A DNA stretch of 63,668 nt, from the NCBI GenBank assembly GCA_937996595.1, contig CALKVC010000111.1, forward strand, positions 1 through 63,668, written 5' to 3'. The notes under the pieces are model-generated. The model searched no databases, was not told the DNA's origin, and worked only from the letters and a program-made list of their open reading frames with translations. A program made the position numbers and the translations under genes. Shown here piece by piece: positions 51,130 through 60,280 of the stretch (position 1 is its first letter; each line of letters begins with the position of its first letter). The stretch is from an uncultured Chitinophagaceae bacterium. GTDB lineage: Bacteria; Bacteroidota; Bacteroidia; Chitinophagales; Chitinophagaceae.

Positions 51130-52632
51130 CTACTGCGTGATTGATTTAACCGCTTCTTCCGAAAACCGCAGCAGTTGCCAGTATGGCGGCCGGTATTTAT
51201 TATTTGCCATGAATGCAGCTGACTGTTTCATAACTGAGGCTTTTACCCGTTCAAACCATTTTTCAAATGATTCATTCTTCAGTGCCCGGGTTGCACTCAT
51301 TCCTTCGGGAATAATCCCATATTTCCCAAACCGGTTTAATATCATGCAATAGCCTTTTATCGTTCTTGCCAGCGGTAATTTCCAGATGTTATAATGCAAT
51401 GATGTACCGGTATTTGCCAGGCTGAGCATGGCATCCAGCACGGCATTGTCGGTATGTTCACTGAACAATGTTTTAACATTGCGCCATTCTGCCACAACAG
51501 ATAACTGGGGATCATATTCAAGGTCGGCTGGCATTTGCGTAACAAAATGTTCAACCCCAAAACTTTGAAGCCAGCCAACTACACCGGGTGATGATATGGT
51601 TGAAACCGGTTCCCATAAATGCATGCCCTGCAGGCGGTAAGCATAAGAAGCCACTTCTGAGCAAAACATGGCTGTTGTATCATGAAAATCCATTTTAAAA
51701 TCATACGGAATATGCCTAAGTGAAGATACTTTAAGCATCATGGCAGCCGCTTTATGCGGCAACATCGTATCTGACTTAAAAGCTTCCTGCGGGTACCAGG
51801 GACGCAATACCATCAGCCTCATTTTCGGGTCTTTCAAATATTCTTCCGGGGTAGAAATGGCAACCCCTTTTTCAATATGCGACTCAATAAGAAGCGATTT
51901 ACCGGTTACCGAATCTATATATAACAAAGCAATATGGGAAAAATTGGCCGGGTAGTCATTACCGCGTGCAATGAGCGCTGAAACCGGTGCAGCACCCCTG
52001 GACACCAGTATATCGCCGCTATGCAACTTCATGCCCAACATAATTGTTGAAGGAGTTGGGCTATAAACATCACTTACATGCAATACCGGGTCAAGATTGA
52101 TTTCACCTGCCTGCAAAATGGCTTCCTCGGTAGCAGCCCGCATTCCGTAAAGCAGCCTGTACATAGTTTGCCTGGCTGCCAATTCATGCATATCCCAATT
52201 GCGTGAAAGCTGTTTTAGCAGGTTACGTGAACGGTTATAAAACGCCAGGTACCAGTTAAGCGATTCCGGTTCTGAGGCCACTAACGGCGCCAATTGAAAA
52301 AAAACAGTTTCCAGTTCAACCAAGCGATTATCCGTTACCGGTATTGAACCTGTTGGTATAGACAAGAAAATACGCTCGGCTTCGTGCATTTTACTGCGAA
52401 TAGCTGCTCCCAGTACTTGGGGCGGCATGGCTTTAGCCTGTACAAAATCATTCTCCAGTTTTTTCCATAGCTGCCCCTTGTTCCAGCTAAATGGACGGGT
52501 AGGTGAATCCATTATAACAGGCTTCTTTTCACGGTCGGGTATGAGCAATACCAGGTAAATGCAAATAAAAAAAAGCAATACCCGGGCCGATAATCGAATC
52601 AGTTTTCCCATGTACGGATATTTATAATTCAT
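51130..52632 (-). CDS. YiiX/permuted papain-like cysteine enzyme
   Basis: The 500-residue protein has one N-terminal membrane helix (about 16-31) and a helical region up to 190. It then has a permuted papain fold: GDILVSRG at 206-213, His233 in FSHIALL, Glu250, and the nucleophile Cys324 in MFCSEVAS. The order His before Cys is that of the YiiX/YebB and LRAT-like group. It could be an amidase, acyltransferase or peptidase acting in the periplasm. The frame begins 11 bases inside the aminotransferase gene; an internal ATG at 52609-52611 would remove the overlap. Confidence 0.78.
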   Translation of the reverse strand: MNYKYPYMGKLIRLSARVLLFFICIYLVLLIPDREKKPVIMDSPTRPFSWNKGQLWKKLENDFVQAKAMPPQVLGAAIRSKMHEAERIFLSIPTGSIPVTDNRLVELETVFFQLAPLVASEPESLNWYLAFYNRSRNLLKQLSRNWDMHELAARQTMYRLLYGMRAATEEAILQAGEINLDPVLHVSDVYSPTPSTIMLGMKLHSGDILVSRGAAPVSALIARGNDYPANFSHIALLYIDSVTGKSLLIESHIEKGVAISTPEEYLKDPKMRLMVLRPWYPQEAFKSDTMLPHKAAAMMLKVSSLRHIPYDFKMDFHDTTAMFCSEVASYAYRLQGMHLWEPVSTISSPGVVGWLQSFGVEHFVTQMPADLEYDPQLSVVAEWRNVKTLFSEHTDNAVLDAMLSLANTGTSLHYNIWKLPLARTIKGYCMILNRFGKYGIIPEGMSATRALKNESFEKWFERVKASVMKQSAAFMANNKYRPPYWQLLRFSEEAVKSITQ

Positions 52633-53803
52633 TCAATGAAGCTACTATCTGGCTGCATGCCTTATCAATATCATCATCACTTATATTCAATGGCGGGCAA
52701 ATGCGGAATGCATTGGGAGCAAAAAGGAACCAGTCAGTAAATACTCCCTTGCTAATCAAACGGTCAATCACTTTCCTGTTGGTATCAAAATCTTTTACAA
52801 ATACGGCCATCATCAATCCAAAGCTGTTGATTCCTGTTATAGCCGGATGTACCAGTTGTTTCCTGAACCTGTTTTCTCTTTCTGCTACCTGGTCAATCAT
52901 CATTTCTTCAAGCAATACCTTACAGGCAGCCATACCCGCCGCACAACTTACCGGATGCCCGCCAAACGTGCTGATATGCCCCAGTACCGGGTTATGCGCC
53001 AGCGAACCCATGATCTTCCTGTCTGATATAAATGCCCCAAGCGGCATGCCCCCTCCCAGTGCTTTCCCAAGCAGCAGGATATCCGGTACCACGTTAAACC
53101 GGTTGAAAGCCCATAAGCTGCCGGTACGTCCAAACCCCGACTGTATTTCATCCAGTATAAGCAAGGCGCCGGTTTCATTACAACGTTTACGCAATGCCGT
53201 TAGCCATCCGTTTACAGGCATGTTTACGCCGGATTCTGCCTGAACCGTTTCAGCTATCACACATGCCGTTTGTTCAGTAATCAGATCCAGGTCTTCAAAA
53301 TTGTTGTATTCCAGCCGGGTGATGCCCGGGAGCAATGGCCTGAAAGCCTGCTGCCAGTATTCACTGCCCATTACACTCAGCGCGCCCTGTGTACTTCCGT
53401 GGTAAGAATTCCTGAATGATACGATTTCTGTACGGCCGGTAAACCGTTTAGCCAGCTTCATGGCTCCTTCTGTGGCCTCGCTGCCGCTGGAAGTGTAAAA
53501 CACTGCGTTGAGCGAAGCCGGAAGCAGCCCGGTCAGCAGGGTGGCATATGCTACCTGCGGGTTCTCTATCAGTTCACCATAAACCATGATATGCATATAA
53601 TCTGCTGCCTGCTTATTAATGGCGTTTATCACAGCAGGGTGGCAATGCCCTATATTACACACACTTATTCCTGCAATCAGGTCAATATATTCCCGGCCAC
53701 CGGCATCCCACATTTTTGAACCGGATGCTTTCACCATATTCAGGCATAAAGGCGATTCAGAAGTTTGCCCCACATGATTTAAAAAAAGCTGTCGCTGGTT
53801 CAT
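52622..53803 (-). CDS. class III pyridoxal-phosphate aminotransferase
   Basis: From the ATG at 53801-53803 the protein has 393 residues. The PLP lysine is Lys247 in LLLGKALGGGMP; LDEIQSGFGRTG near 217-228 holds the cofactor-binding Asp, and the SSGSEATEGAMKL segment near 105-117 binds phosphate. The family includes ornithine, acetylornithine, 4-aminobutyrate and diaminopimelate-type aminotransferases; the substrate is not clear. A TTG at 53812 is a poorer start. It overlaps the permuted-papain gene, so the two are co-translated and may act on one metabolite. Confidence 0.9.
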   Translation of the reverse strand: MNQRQLFLNHVGQTSESPLCLNMVKASGSKMWDAGGREYIDLIAGISVCNIGHCHPAVINAINKQAADYMHIMVYGELIENPQVAYATLLTGLLPASLNAVFYTSSGSEATEGAMKLAKRFTGRTEIVSFRNSYHGSTQGALSVMGSEYWQQAFRPLLPGITRLEYNNFEDLDLITEQTACVIAETVQAESGVNMPVNGWLTALRKRCNETGALLILDEIQSGFGRTGSLWAFNRFNVVPDILLLGKALGGGMPLGAFISDRKIMGSLAHNPVLGHISTFGGHPVSCAAGMAACKVLLEEMMIDQVAERENRFRKQLVHPAITGINSFGLMMAVFVKDFDTNRKVIDRLISKGVFTDWFLFAPNAFRICPPLNISDDDIDKACSQIVASLNEL

Positions 53804-53831
53804 AATCAACAATTGTGTGAAAAAATTATTG

Positions 53832-53839
53832 CGAATTTA
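53832..53839 (-). promoter_or_regulatory. -7-like element of the aminotransferase gene
   Basis: TAAATTCG on the minus strand differs from TAnnTTTG by one base and lies 29 bases before the ATG. Confidence 0.35.
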
Positions 53840-54079
53840 GTGTAATGCATTCATGCAAATACGTCGTGAAAAGCAAAATCTGAAAAGCGGCTTTACCCTT
53901 TTCTCCTTTGCGGGAAAAAAATTTACAAATACTGGCTTTCACAAAAATTATATTTTACTTTAGCCTGAAGCATTTGCACAAAAACACGTGCTATGCTGGG
54001 TTCACATAGAAATCGATGCGCTTTCGCCCAATTGCGGCCTTTGCGTGATAAAATAATTTATAATTAAAACACAAATATC

Positions 54080-54595
54080 GTGGCACTTATTCTTCCCGTA
54101 AAAGGTATCAGTCCAACCATGGGCACAGATTGTTTTATTGCACCCAACGCCAGCATTGTAGGAGACGTAGTAATGGGCGACCATTGCAGCATTTGGTTTA
54201 ACGCCGTTATAAGGGGTGATGTTAACAGCATACGCCTGGGAAACAAGGTAAATGTACAGGATGGGGCCGTTATCCATTGTACTTACGAGCGCAGTAAGAC
54301 GATTATTGGAAATAATGTTAGCATCGGACACAATGCAATCGTACATGGATGCGTTATAGATAATAACGTGCTGATAGGAATGGGTTCTATCATAATGGAT
54401 AATGCCCAAATAGGCAGTAACAGCATTATTGCAGCCGGGGCTGTTGTGCTGGAAGGCACCATCGTGGAACCGGGCAGTATATATGCAGGCGTGCCGGCCA
54501 AAAAAGTGAAAGAGGCGGGCCAGGATAAGATTAAGGGAGAAATTGACCGGATAGCTGAGAATTACATGATGTACAGCAGCTGGTTCAAAAGCTGA
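54080..54595 (+). CDS. gamma-class carbonic anhydrase family protein
   Basis: The 171-residue left-handed beta-helix trimer protein has the three zinc histidines of the gamma-carbonic anhydrase family, His66, His84 and His89 (AVIHC, SIGHNAIVHG). It also has the hexapeptide repeats IGNNVSIG and IGSNSIIAAGAVV, and the start MALILPVKG is typical. It may hydrate carbon dioxide or work as a structural homologue (YrdA/PaaY type). The start codon is GTG; no ATG in frame lies nearby. It is transcribed alone. Confidence 0.9.
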   Translation: MALILPVKGISPTMGTDCFIAPNASIVGDVVMGDHCSIWFNAVIRGDVNSIRLGNKVNVQDGAVIHCTYERSKTIIGNNVSIGHNAIVHGCVIDNNVLIGMGSIIMDNAQIGSNSIIAAGAVVLEGTIVEPGSIYAGVPAKKVKEAGQDKIKGEIDRIAENYMMYSSWFKS

Positions 54596-54656
54596 TGAAA
54601 GCTGTATTAACAGTAAGTTTTGTTTTTTTTGCGTATAAAGTTTCTATCTTTAAATC

Positions 54657-54857
54657 ATGAAAAAAATAATACTTGCCTTTTTTGCATTAACGATGCTTAA
54701 CAGTTGCTTTATTTCCAGGATTTTCCATAAAAAGGAAAAATACGGATGCCCTACCAATGGAAGGAATATAGGGGCCGAAAAAATCGCTGCCGGAGATGAA
54801 AAAGCTATAAAAGCCAGTAACAAAGCAAAATATAAGGGCGGAAGGAAAAGTTACTGA
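54657..54857 (+). CDS. small putative lipoprotein
   Basis: The 66-residue protein has a lipoprotein signal MKKIILAFF..LNSC, then a lysine-rich polar tail with one more Cys (KKEKYGCPTNGRNIG). The conserved-looking tail suggests a small envelope protein. Function is unknown. TATCTTTA, a near match to the -7 element, ends just before it. Confidence 0.65.
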   Translation: MKKIILAFFALTMLNSCFISRIFHKKEKYGCPTNGRNIGAEKIAAGDEKAIKASNKAKYKGGRKSY

Positions 54858-54909
54858 CAGATTTGCTAAAAAACACCGTATACCCTCAACCACAATAAAA
54901 CCTATATCT

Positions 54910-55212
54910 ATGTGTTACGAACTAAAAACCAAATCCGGCGGCACGGAAGCCGTAATTGACGACAATTGCGGCATTTCAAAGTTTTATGCCATTGCTAACA
55001 CCCTTGCAGATCACCTGAAAGTTAAATTCCTTAACCAGATTGATGATGCAGACACGCTTGACTGGGATTTTAAATACAAAAACCAGTTCCTGACCCTTCA
55101 CTACAATATTTTTAATGGTGTAAGTATTTACCCTCAGCAGGCCAGCAGCTCCAAAAGCGATAACAAAATCGTAATGGAAGTGGCTCATTTCCTGCAGAAA
55201 CAGGCATACTGA
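54910..55212 (+). CDS. conserved hypothetical small protein
   Basis: The 100-residue protein has no signal peptide or membrane segment. Visible sequence is IDDADTLDWDFKYKN then LTLHYNIFNGVSIYPQ, suggesting a small alpha-beta cytoplasmic fold. I do not recognise the family with confidence. It follows the small lipoprotein by 52 bases in the same direction and converges on rsgA. Confidence 0.6.
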   Translation: MCYELKTKSGGTEAVIDDNCGISKFYAIANTLADHLKVKFLNQIDDADTLDWDFKYKNQFLTLHYNIFNGVSIYPQQASSSKSDNKIVMEVAHFLQKQAY

Positions 55213-55241
55213 TATAAGCCAACATTCAGTTAAACAATTGA

Positions 55242-56165
55242 TCAGTAAGGCTTTTTGTCTATCGTATCCATGATATTCAGATAGCTGATATACCGTTCTG
55301 CGTGTATGCTTCCGGTATTTACCGCTTCTTTAACTGCACAACCCGGTTCGTTCAGGTGAAGACAATTGTTAAACTGGCATTGGTTAAGCACAACCCTCAT
55401 TTCCGGAAAATAATGAGAGAGTTCCTGTTTTGATATATCCACCAGCCCCATTTCCCTGATGCCCGGCGTGTCAATGATCTTTCCGCCAAACGGAAGGTCG
55501 TACATTTCGGCAAAGGTGGTGGTATGCATTCCCTTACCGCTCCAGCCGCTTACATCCTGCGTTTTTAAAATAAACCCGGGTAAAATGCGGTTGATAAAAC
55601 TTGATTTTCCCACTCCGGAATGGCCGCTGAGCAAGGTTGTTTTACCGGCCAGCAATGATGCCACTTCTTCCACACCGGTATTATTTTCAACACTCATCTT
55701 TAACACTGTATATCCAACAGGTTCATAAATCTCTTTAACCTGCTGGAATTTATCCTCTTCTTTATGTTTAAAAAGGTCGGCCTTGTTAAATACAATGATG
55801 GCCGGTACAGCATACGCTTCCGATATGACGAGAAACCTGTCAATAAACCCGAGTGAAGTCCTGGGTTCCTTTAATGTGGCAAAGAGCAGCGACTGATCGA
55901 GGTTTGCGGCTACTATATGATGCTGGTTCCTGTTATGAGGTGAAACACGGTTGATGTAGTTTCTTCGTTCATATATCTCCGTTATAACGGTGCTTTCCTG
56001 GTCTTCTTCATTTTCAATTTCAACCCAATCCCCTACGGCAATGGGGTTAGTGGAAGTAATGCCATCTATTTTGAATTTTCCTTTGATACGGGCATTATAC
56101 GCTTTTCCGTCTTTATCCTTAACCTGGTACCAGCTTCCGGTAGATTTATAAACGATGGCCTGCAT
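55242..56165 (-). CDS. rsgA: ribosome small subunit-dependent GTPase A
   Basis: The 307-residue circularly permuted GTPase matures the 30S subunit. The permutation is visible: NKAD (G4) at 127-130 precedes the P-loop GHSGVGKSS at 181-189. An OB-fold is at the N-terminus, and a C-terminal zinc motif follows (CQFNNCLHLNEPGCAV). It lies 105 bases after batA. Confidence 0.95.
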   Translation of the reverse strand: MQAIVYKSTGSWYQVKDKDGKAYNARIKGKFKIDGITSTNPIAVGDWVEIENEEDQESTVITEIYERRNYINRVSPHNRNQHHIVAANLDQSLLFATLKEPRTSLGFIDRFLVISEAYAVPAIIVFNKADLFKHKEEDKFQQVKEIYEPVGYTVLKMSVENNTGVEEVASLLAGKTTLLSGHSGVGKSSFINRILPGFILKTQDVSGWSGKGMHTTTFAEMYDLPFGGKIIDTPGIREMGLVDISKQELSHYFPEMRVVLNQCQFNNCLHLNEPGCAVKEAVNTGSIHAERYISYLNIMDTIDKKPY

Positions 56166-56270
56166 ACGTGCAAGTTAGTAAGAATTGGATGAAAGATTAT
56201 ATATGAAATGATGTTTCAACATGCCCTGCAGGTGTTTCATAACCGCATAACCCAGGGCTTTGCAATAGTA

Positions 56271-57272
56271 TCAGGGAAACCTTCTGAACAAAGTATAATT
56301 CAGCAGCATTTCAAGTACCACAAACAACAATGATGCGATTACGAATGGAAAATACCTTTCTTCATAACGGGTGGTTCTTACCAGTTCCATCTTCGACTTT
56401 TCAAGCCCGTCAATATTCTTGTAGATTTCCTTTAAACTTTCGTTATCCCTTGCACGAAAATATTCGCCACCGGTTTCGCTGGCTATTTCTGTAAGCAGTT
56501 TTTCATCAATAGATACCTTTTCATTCTGTATAACCACGCCCAGCGGCGTATTCACCGGTTGAGGCGCATATCCTTCCGAACCCACGCCGATGGTATACAC
56601 CCTAATGGCATATGCTTTGGCGATTTCTTTGGCTGTTTTCGGGTCAATCAGCCCGCCATTGTTTTCACCGTCGGTAAGCAACACCACGATCTTTGTTTTA
56701 GACTTGCTGTTCCTTATCCTGTCTACACTGGTTCCTAACCCTGAACCAATGGCGGTACCATCTTCCAGCAAACCGTTCCTGATATTCTGTATCGCCGCAA
56801 CAAGTACATTGTGATCGGTGGTAAGCGGGCATTGTGTAAAGCTTTCGCCCGAAAAGATAACCACGCCTATCCTGTCTGTAAGCCGCTGGTTTACAAAATC
56901 GATGGCAACAGATTTGGCGGCTTCCAGGCGGTTTGGTTTAAAATCCTGGGCTGTCATACTGCCGCTTACATCAATACACAAAATGATATCAATTCCTTCC
57001 CCTTCTGCATGCTGTGCAGTATTTTCTGTTCGGGGCTTTGCCAGTGCAACAATAATACATGAAAGCGCCAGCATCCTTAATACAAACGGAAGGTGCCGCA
57101 TACCTGATTTCCATGAGCTGAGCCCCGTATCTGCCAATGATGAAACGGTGATGGTTGCACGCTGTTTTTGCTGCTTCCGAATATACCAGAAAACCAGCAA
57201 CGGTATCAATGCATACAGCCAAAATGCTTCCGGCAGTGCAAAATGTATATTTTTAAAATAATCGAATAACAA
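56271..57272 (-). CDS. batA: VWA-domain membrane protein BatA
   Basis: The 333-residue aerotolerance-type protein has two N-terminal membrane helices (about 15-30 and 60-78), a von Willebrand A domain with the metal site DVSGS at 101-105 and TDGEN near 196-200, and a C-terminal helix. Bat proteins work with MoxR ATPases in stress tolerance or complex assembly. The best start is TTG at 57270-57272, six bases after the TAA of the upstream gene and in the same reading frame as that gene; no ATG lies between. No batB, batC or batD follows; rsgA is next. Confidence 0.9.
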   Translation of the reverse strand: MLFDYFKNIHFALPEAFWLYALIPLLVFWYIRKQQKQRATITVSSLADTGLSSWKSGMRHLPFVLRMLALSCIIVALAKPRTENTAQHAEGEGIDIILCIDVSGSMTAQDFKPNRLEAAKSVAIDFVNQRLTDRIGVVIFSGESFTQCPLTTDHNVLVAAIQNIRNGLLEDGTAIGSGLGTSVDRIRNSKSKTKIVVLLTDGENNGGLIDPKTAKEIAKAYAIRVYTIGVGSEGYAPQPVNTPLGVVIQNEKVSIDEKLLTEIASETGGEYFRARDNESLKEIYKNIDGLEKSKMELVRTTRYEERYFPFVIASLLFVVLEMLLNYTLFRRFP

Positions 57273-57278
57273 AAGTTG

Positions 57279-58196
57279 TTACTGTTTAGTGTTTAAATGT
57301 ACCTCTTCAAGATACCGGATAGCTTCCCTGATACGCTCCAGGCTTCCGGTTGAATCATCAGCCGCCGGCAGGAATTTTGCAAACTTTACAGCATCACCAC
57401 AACGCAGCGCTTCGGCCAGCTTCGACAGGAACGTGCTGTCATTATACTGTTGCATATTCAGTAATATTTCCCCGGTAGTCCTGTTCATCATATCTGTTCC
57501 CGATTTCCTGCTGCAATATCTTTTAAAAATTACCGCCAGTGAAGTATGGTAATTTTTCACCTGTTCCGGATTGCTGAACCCGCTTTGCTCCAATTCACTG
57601 AGGGCAGCCATCGCTTCATCAAATGCGGGTAATCCATGGTTCCCTTCAGGCCCCTTGTCTTTATTACGGTTTATTACATACCGGTAAAAAAGCAACCCGG
57701 CCAGTATTAACAAGAGCACGCCTGCTATAATATAATAAAGGGTATAATCTGCAACCGTAACTTCAATAACAGATTTTATATCTCTTAAACTACCGGTACT
57801 GTCGGCCGGTGAATAGCCCACTTCTACCGGGATTGAATCTGTTTTCAGTGTCCTGTTATACGGGCTTCGTTCTACTTGTACATCAACTGAAGGTATATGC
57901 CATGACCCCGAATCAAAACTGGTAAAAACAATCCTTTTATGCAGCCGGAAATCATTGCTGCCGGCTATTGAATCAATGGCTTTGTTTTCAACCATTACGA
58001 AATGAGAAACAGAATCAGGAACCCTGAAACTTACGGCATAACCCGGTGAAGGCAGGATACAGGTAATATCGTACTGAATACGCTCTCCTATGAGGATACT
58101 TCTTTTATCTGCTTTTACTTCTACTGATTGCGCAGTACTTTGCAAGGAAGCCTGCAGCAAACACAGGAATAAAGCAATCTTATATGTACAATTCAG
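57279..58196 (-). CDS. single-pass membrane protein of the Bat operon (no ATG start)
   Basis: Read from a CTG at 58194-58196 the protein has 305 residues. The first 25 look like a signal peptide (NCTYKIALFLCLLQASLQS), the next 120 form a periplasmic Ig-like domain (BatD-like), then a membrane helix lies at about 150-175, and a helical cytoplasmic domain resembling DUF4381 closes it. There is no ATG between the preceding TAA (58212-58214) and the mature part; TTG at 58158-58160 is the only common alternative, and it would cut the signal peptide. The frame is the same as that of DUF58 upstream and BatA downstream. The start is unsettled. Confidence 0.78.
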   Translation of the reverse strand: MNCTYKIALFLCLLQASLQSTAQSVEVKADKRSILIGERIQYDITCILPSPGYAVSFRVPDSVSHFVMVENKAIDSIAGSNDFRLHKRIVFTSFDSGSWHIPSVDVQVERSPYNRTLKTDSIPVEVGYSPADSTGSLRDIKSVIEVTVADYTLYYIIAGVLLLILAGLLFYRYVINRNKDKGPEGNHGLPAFDEAMAALSELEQSGFSNPEQVKNYHTSLAVIFKRYCSRKSGTDMMNRTTGEILLNMQQYNDSTFLSKLAEALRCGDAVKFAKFLPAADDSTGSLERIREAIRYLEEVHLNTKQ

Positions 58197-58211
58197 GGTG
58201 GAGATAACCGG

Positions 58212-59147
58212 TTATTTTCTTTTTAAAAAAAACTTTTGCAACACTTTTACATAATCTTCGTCTGTGCGTACATGTAATAAATCGGCTCCCGCACTCCGGA
58301 AATACCTGGTACATGTTTCCGTTTCATCAAAAAACCGTTGCTGGTATTGATGCCGTACCAGCGGGTCACTGCTGTCTACAAGCATGGTTTTGCCCGTTTC
58401 CGCATCAGCCAGGCTGAGCAGGCCTGCATCCGGCAGTTGCATATCCATTTTATCATAAACCTTAATACCAATCACATCGTGTTTCCGGCCAATCACTTTC
58501 AGGTCGTTCTGGTAGCCCGTATCAAGGAAATCGCTTAACAGGAATGAGATGCTTTTCTGCCTGGTTGTATTATTGAAATACCTGATGGCGGCATCCAGGT
58601 TGGTGCCGTTTGCATGTGGTTCCACCGAAAGCAGTTCCCTTACGATGTATAATGCATGTGGCCTGCCTTTCTTTGGCGGGATATATTTTTCAATCCTGTT
58701 GCTGAAAAAGATAACGCCTACCTTGTCATTATTGCTCACAGCACTGAAAGTGAGCACAGATGCAATTTCTGTAATCAGTTCTTTCTTCCTTTTTCCAACG
58801 GTGCCAAACAGGTTACTGGTACTAGTGTCTATCAGCAGCATCACTGTTAGTTCCCTTTCTTCCTCAAACAGTTTAGAAAACGTGTTTGAAAACCGGGCGC
58901 TAACGTTCCAGTCTATAAACCGCACATCATCGCCTGCCGTATATTCCCTCACTTCCCTGAAACTCATTCCTTTTCCTTTGAATGCAGAATGGTATTCACC
59001 GGTAAAAAGATGTGTGGTTATCTTTTTGCTTTTTATCTCCAGTTCCCTTACTTTCTTCAGCAGTTCGGTTGTAGCCAAAGCAGTTTCGGCCTGGTCATTT
59101 TCCTTTGCCAGGTTTTCATCAAGCGTATTTTTTTTCTTAAAGAACAA
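58212..59147 (-). CDS. DUF58 protein with VWA-like domain
   Basis: The 311-residue protein carries the DUF58 signature FKGKGMSFREVREY near 57-70 and GDDVRFIDWNVSAR near 72-85. A metal-binding DTSTS follows at 107-111. DUF58 proteins are partners of MoxR ATPases. The start is TTG at 59145-59147, as no ATG lies before the conserved region; it follows moxR by 44 bases. The TAA stop at 58212-58214 lies in the same frame as the downstream gene. Confidence 0.9.
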   Translation of the reverse strand: MFFKKKNTLDENLAKENDQAETALATTELLKKVRELEIKSKKITTHLFTGEYHSAFKGKGMSFREVREYTAGDDVRFIDWNVSARFSNTFSKLFEEERELTVMLLIDTSTSNLFGTVGKRKKELITEIASVLTFSAVSNNDKVGVIFFSNRIEKYIPPKKGRPHALYIVRELLSVEPHANGTNLDAAIRYFNNTTRQKSISFLLSDFLDTGYQNDLKVIGRKHDVIGIKVYDKMDMQLPDAGLLSLADAETGKTMLVDSSDPLVRHQYQQRFFDETETCTRYFRSAGADLLHVRTDEDYVKVLQKFFLKRK

Positions 59148-59191
59148 CTGAAAATGTTAATATGGATTATTTTTTACCATTAAAAATGTGT

Positions 59192-60193
59192 TTATGGCAC
59201 ATTTACAGATTTAAGAATGTCACTGATAATATCTTCCACGTTCACATTTTCTGCTTCTGCTTCATAGGTAAGGCCGATCCGGTGTCGCAGTACATCTTTG
59301 CAGATATCCCTGATATCTTCCGGTACAACATAACCTCTTTTATTCAGGAAAGCATGCGCTTTTGCTGCCAGCGCCAGGTTGATGCTGGCCCTGGGTGAAC
59401 CACCGAATCCGATCAGCGGTTTCAGTTTGGCCAGGTTGAACTGGCCGGGGAAACGGGTGGCAAACACGATATCAATGATATAATTCTCCACTTTTTCATC
59501 TATATAAACCTGCCTTACCAGTTCTTTGGCGGTTATAATTTCTGCTGTTGAAGCAACGGCATGAATGGCAGGCACCACCAGCCCCTGCGTATTCTGCCTG
59601 ATTATCTGCTGTTCTTCCGTTTTAGACGGATACCCCACCACCACTTTAAGCATGAAACGGTCTACCTGCGCTTCCGGTAACGGGTAAGTGCCTTCCTGTT
59701 CTATCGGGTTCTGGGTTGCCAGCACCAGGAAGGGTTCCTGCAGGGCGTAGCTGGTATCGCCAATGGTTACCTGCCTTTCCTGCATCGCTTCCAGCAGGGC
59801 GCTTTGCACTTTGGCCGGGGCCCTGTTTATTTCATCAGCCAGTATGAAATTTGCGAAAATGGGGCCTTTCCTTACAAAAAATTCATTCTTTGCCTGGTTA
59901 TAAATCATCGTGCCAACCACATCTGCCGGTAACAGGTCGGGCGTAAACTGTATGCGGCTGTATTGGGCATGTACCGATTGTGCCAGCGATTTTATGGCCA
60001 GTGTTTTTGCCAGGCCGGGAACCCCTTCCAGCAAGATGTGGCCATTACTGAGTAAACCGATGAGCAACCTGTCTATCATCACCTGCTGGCCAACGATCAC
60101 TTTACCCAGTTCATCATTAATCCTGTTTACGAAATTGGATGAATAGCTGATTTTTTCATTCAGCAAGCGGATGTCTTCTGCTGTTTGTAACAT
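59192..60193 (-). CDS. moxR: MoxR-family AAA+ ATPase
   Basis: The 333-residue ATPase has Walker A GVPGLAKT at 57-64, Walker B FILADE with Asp120-Glu121, and sensor 1 ATQNPIEQEG near 175-184. MoxR proteins act as chaperones that load or mature protein complexes, with DUF58 and Bat VWA proteins as partners. It is the first gene of a minus-strand operon (moxR, DUF58, membrane protein, batA) and diverges from the ybjQ-like gene. A palindrome lies in the shared region. Confidence 0.95.
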   Translation of the reverse strand: MLQTAEDIRLLNEKISYSSNFVNRINDELGKVIVGQQVMIDRLLIGLLSNGHILLEGVPGLAKTLAIKSLAQSVHAQYSRIQFTPDLLPADVVGTMIYNQAKNEFFVRKGPIFANFILADEINRAPAKVQSALLEAMQERQVTIGDTSYALQEPFLVLATQNPIEQEGTYPLPEAQVDRFMLKVVVGYPSKTEEQQIIRQNTQGLVVPAIHAVASTAEIITAKELVRQVYIDEKVENYIIDIVFATRFPGQFNLAKLKPLIGFGGSPRASINLALAAKAHAFLNKRGYVVPEDIRDICKDVLRHRIGLTYEAEAENVNVEDIISDILKSVNVP

Positions 60194-60268
60194 ATTTTTT
60201 AAAAAATTCCTACCCGCTGATGGCGGAGTTAAAGTAAATATTGCTGTTAAAATGTATTTGATTCCTGC

Positions 60269-60280
60269 CTTTGCGCAAAG
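60269..60280. promoter_or_regulatory. 12-bp palindrome between moxR and ybjQ-like genes
   Basis: CTTTGCGCAAAG is a perfect palindrome in the 178-base divergent region. It may be an operator for one or both genes. No exact TAnnTTTG element was found. Confidence 0.35.
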
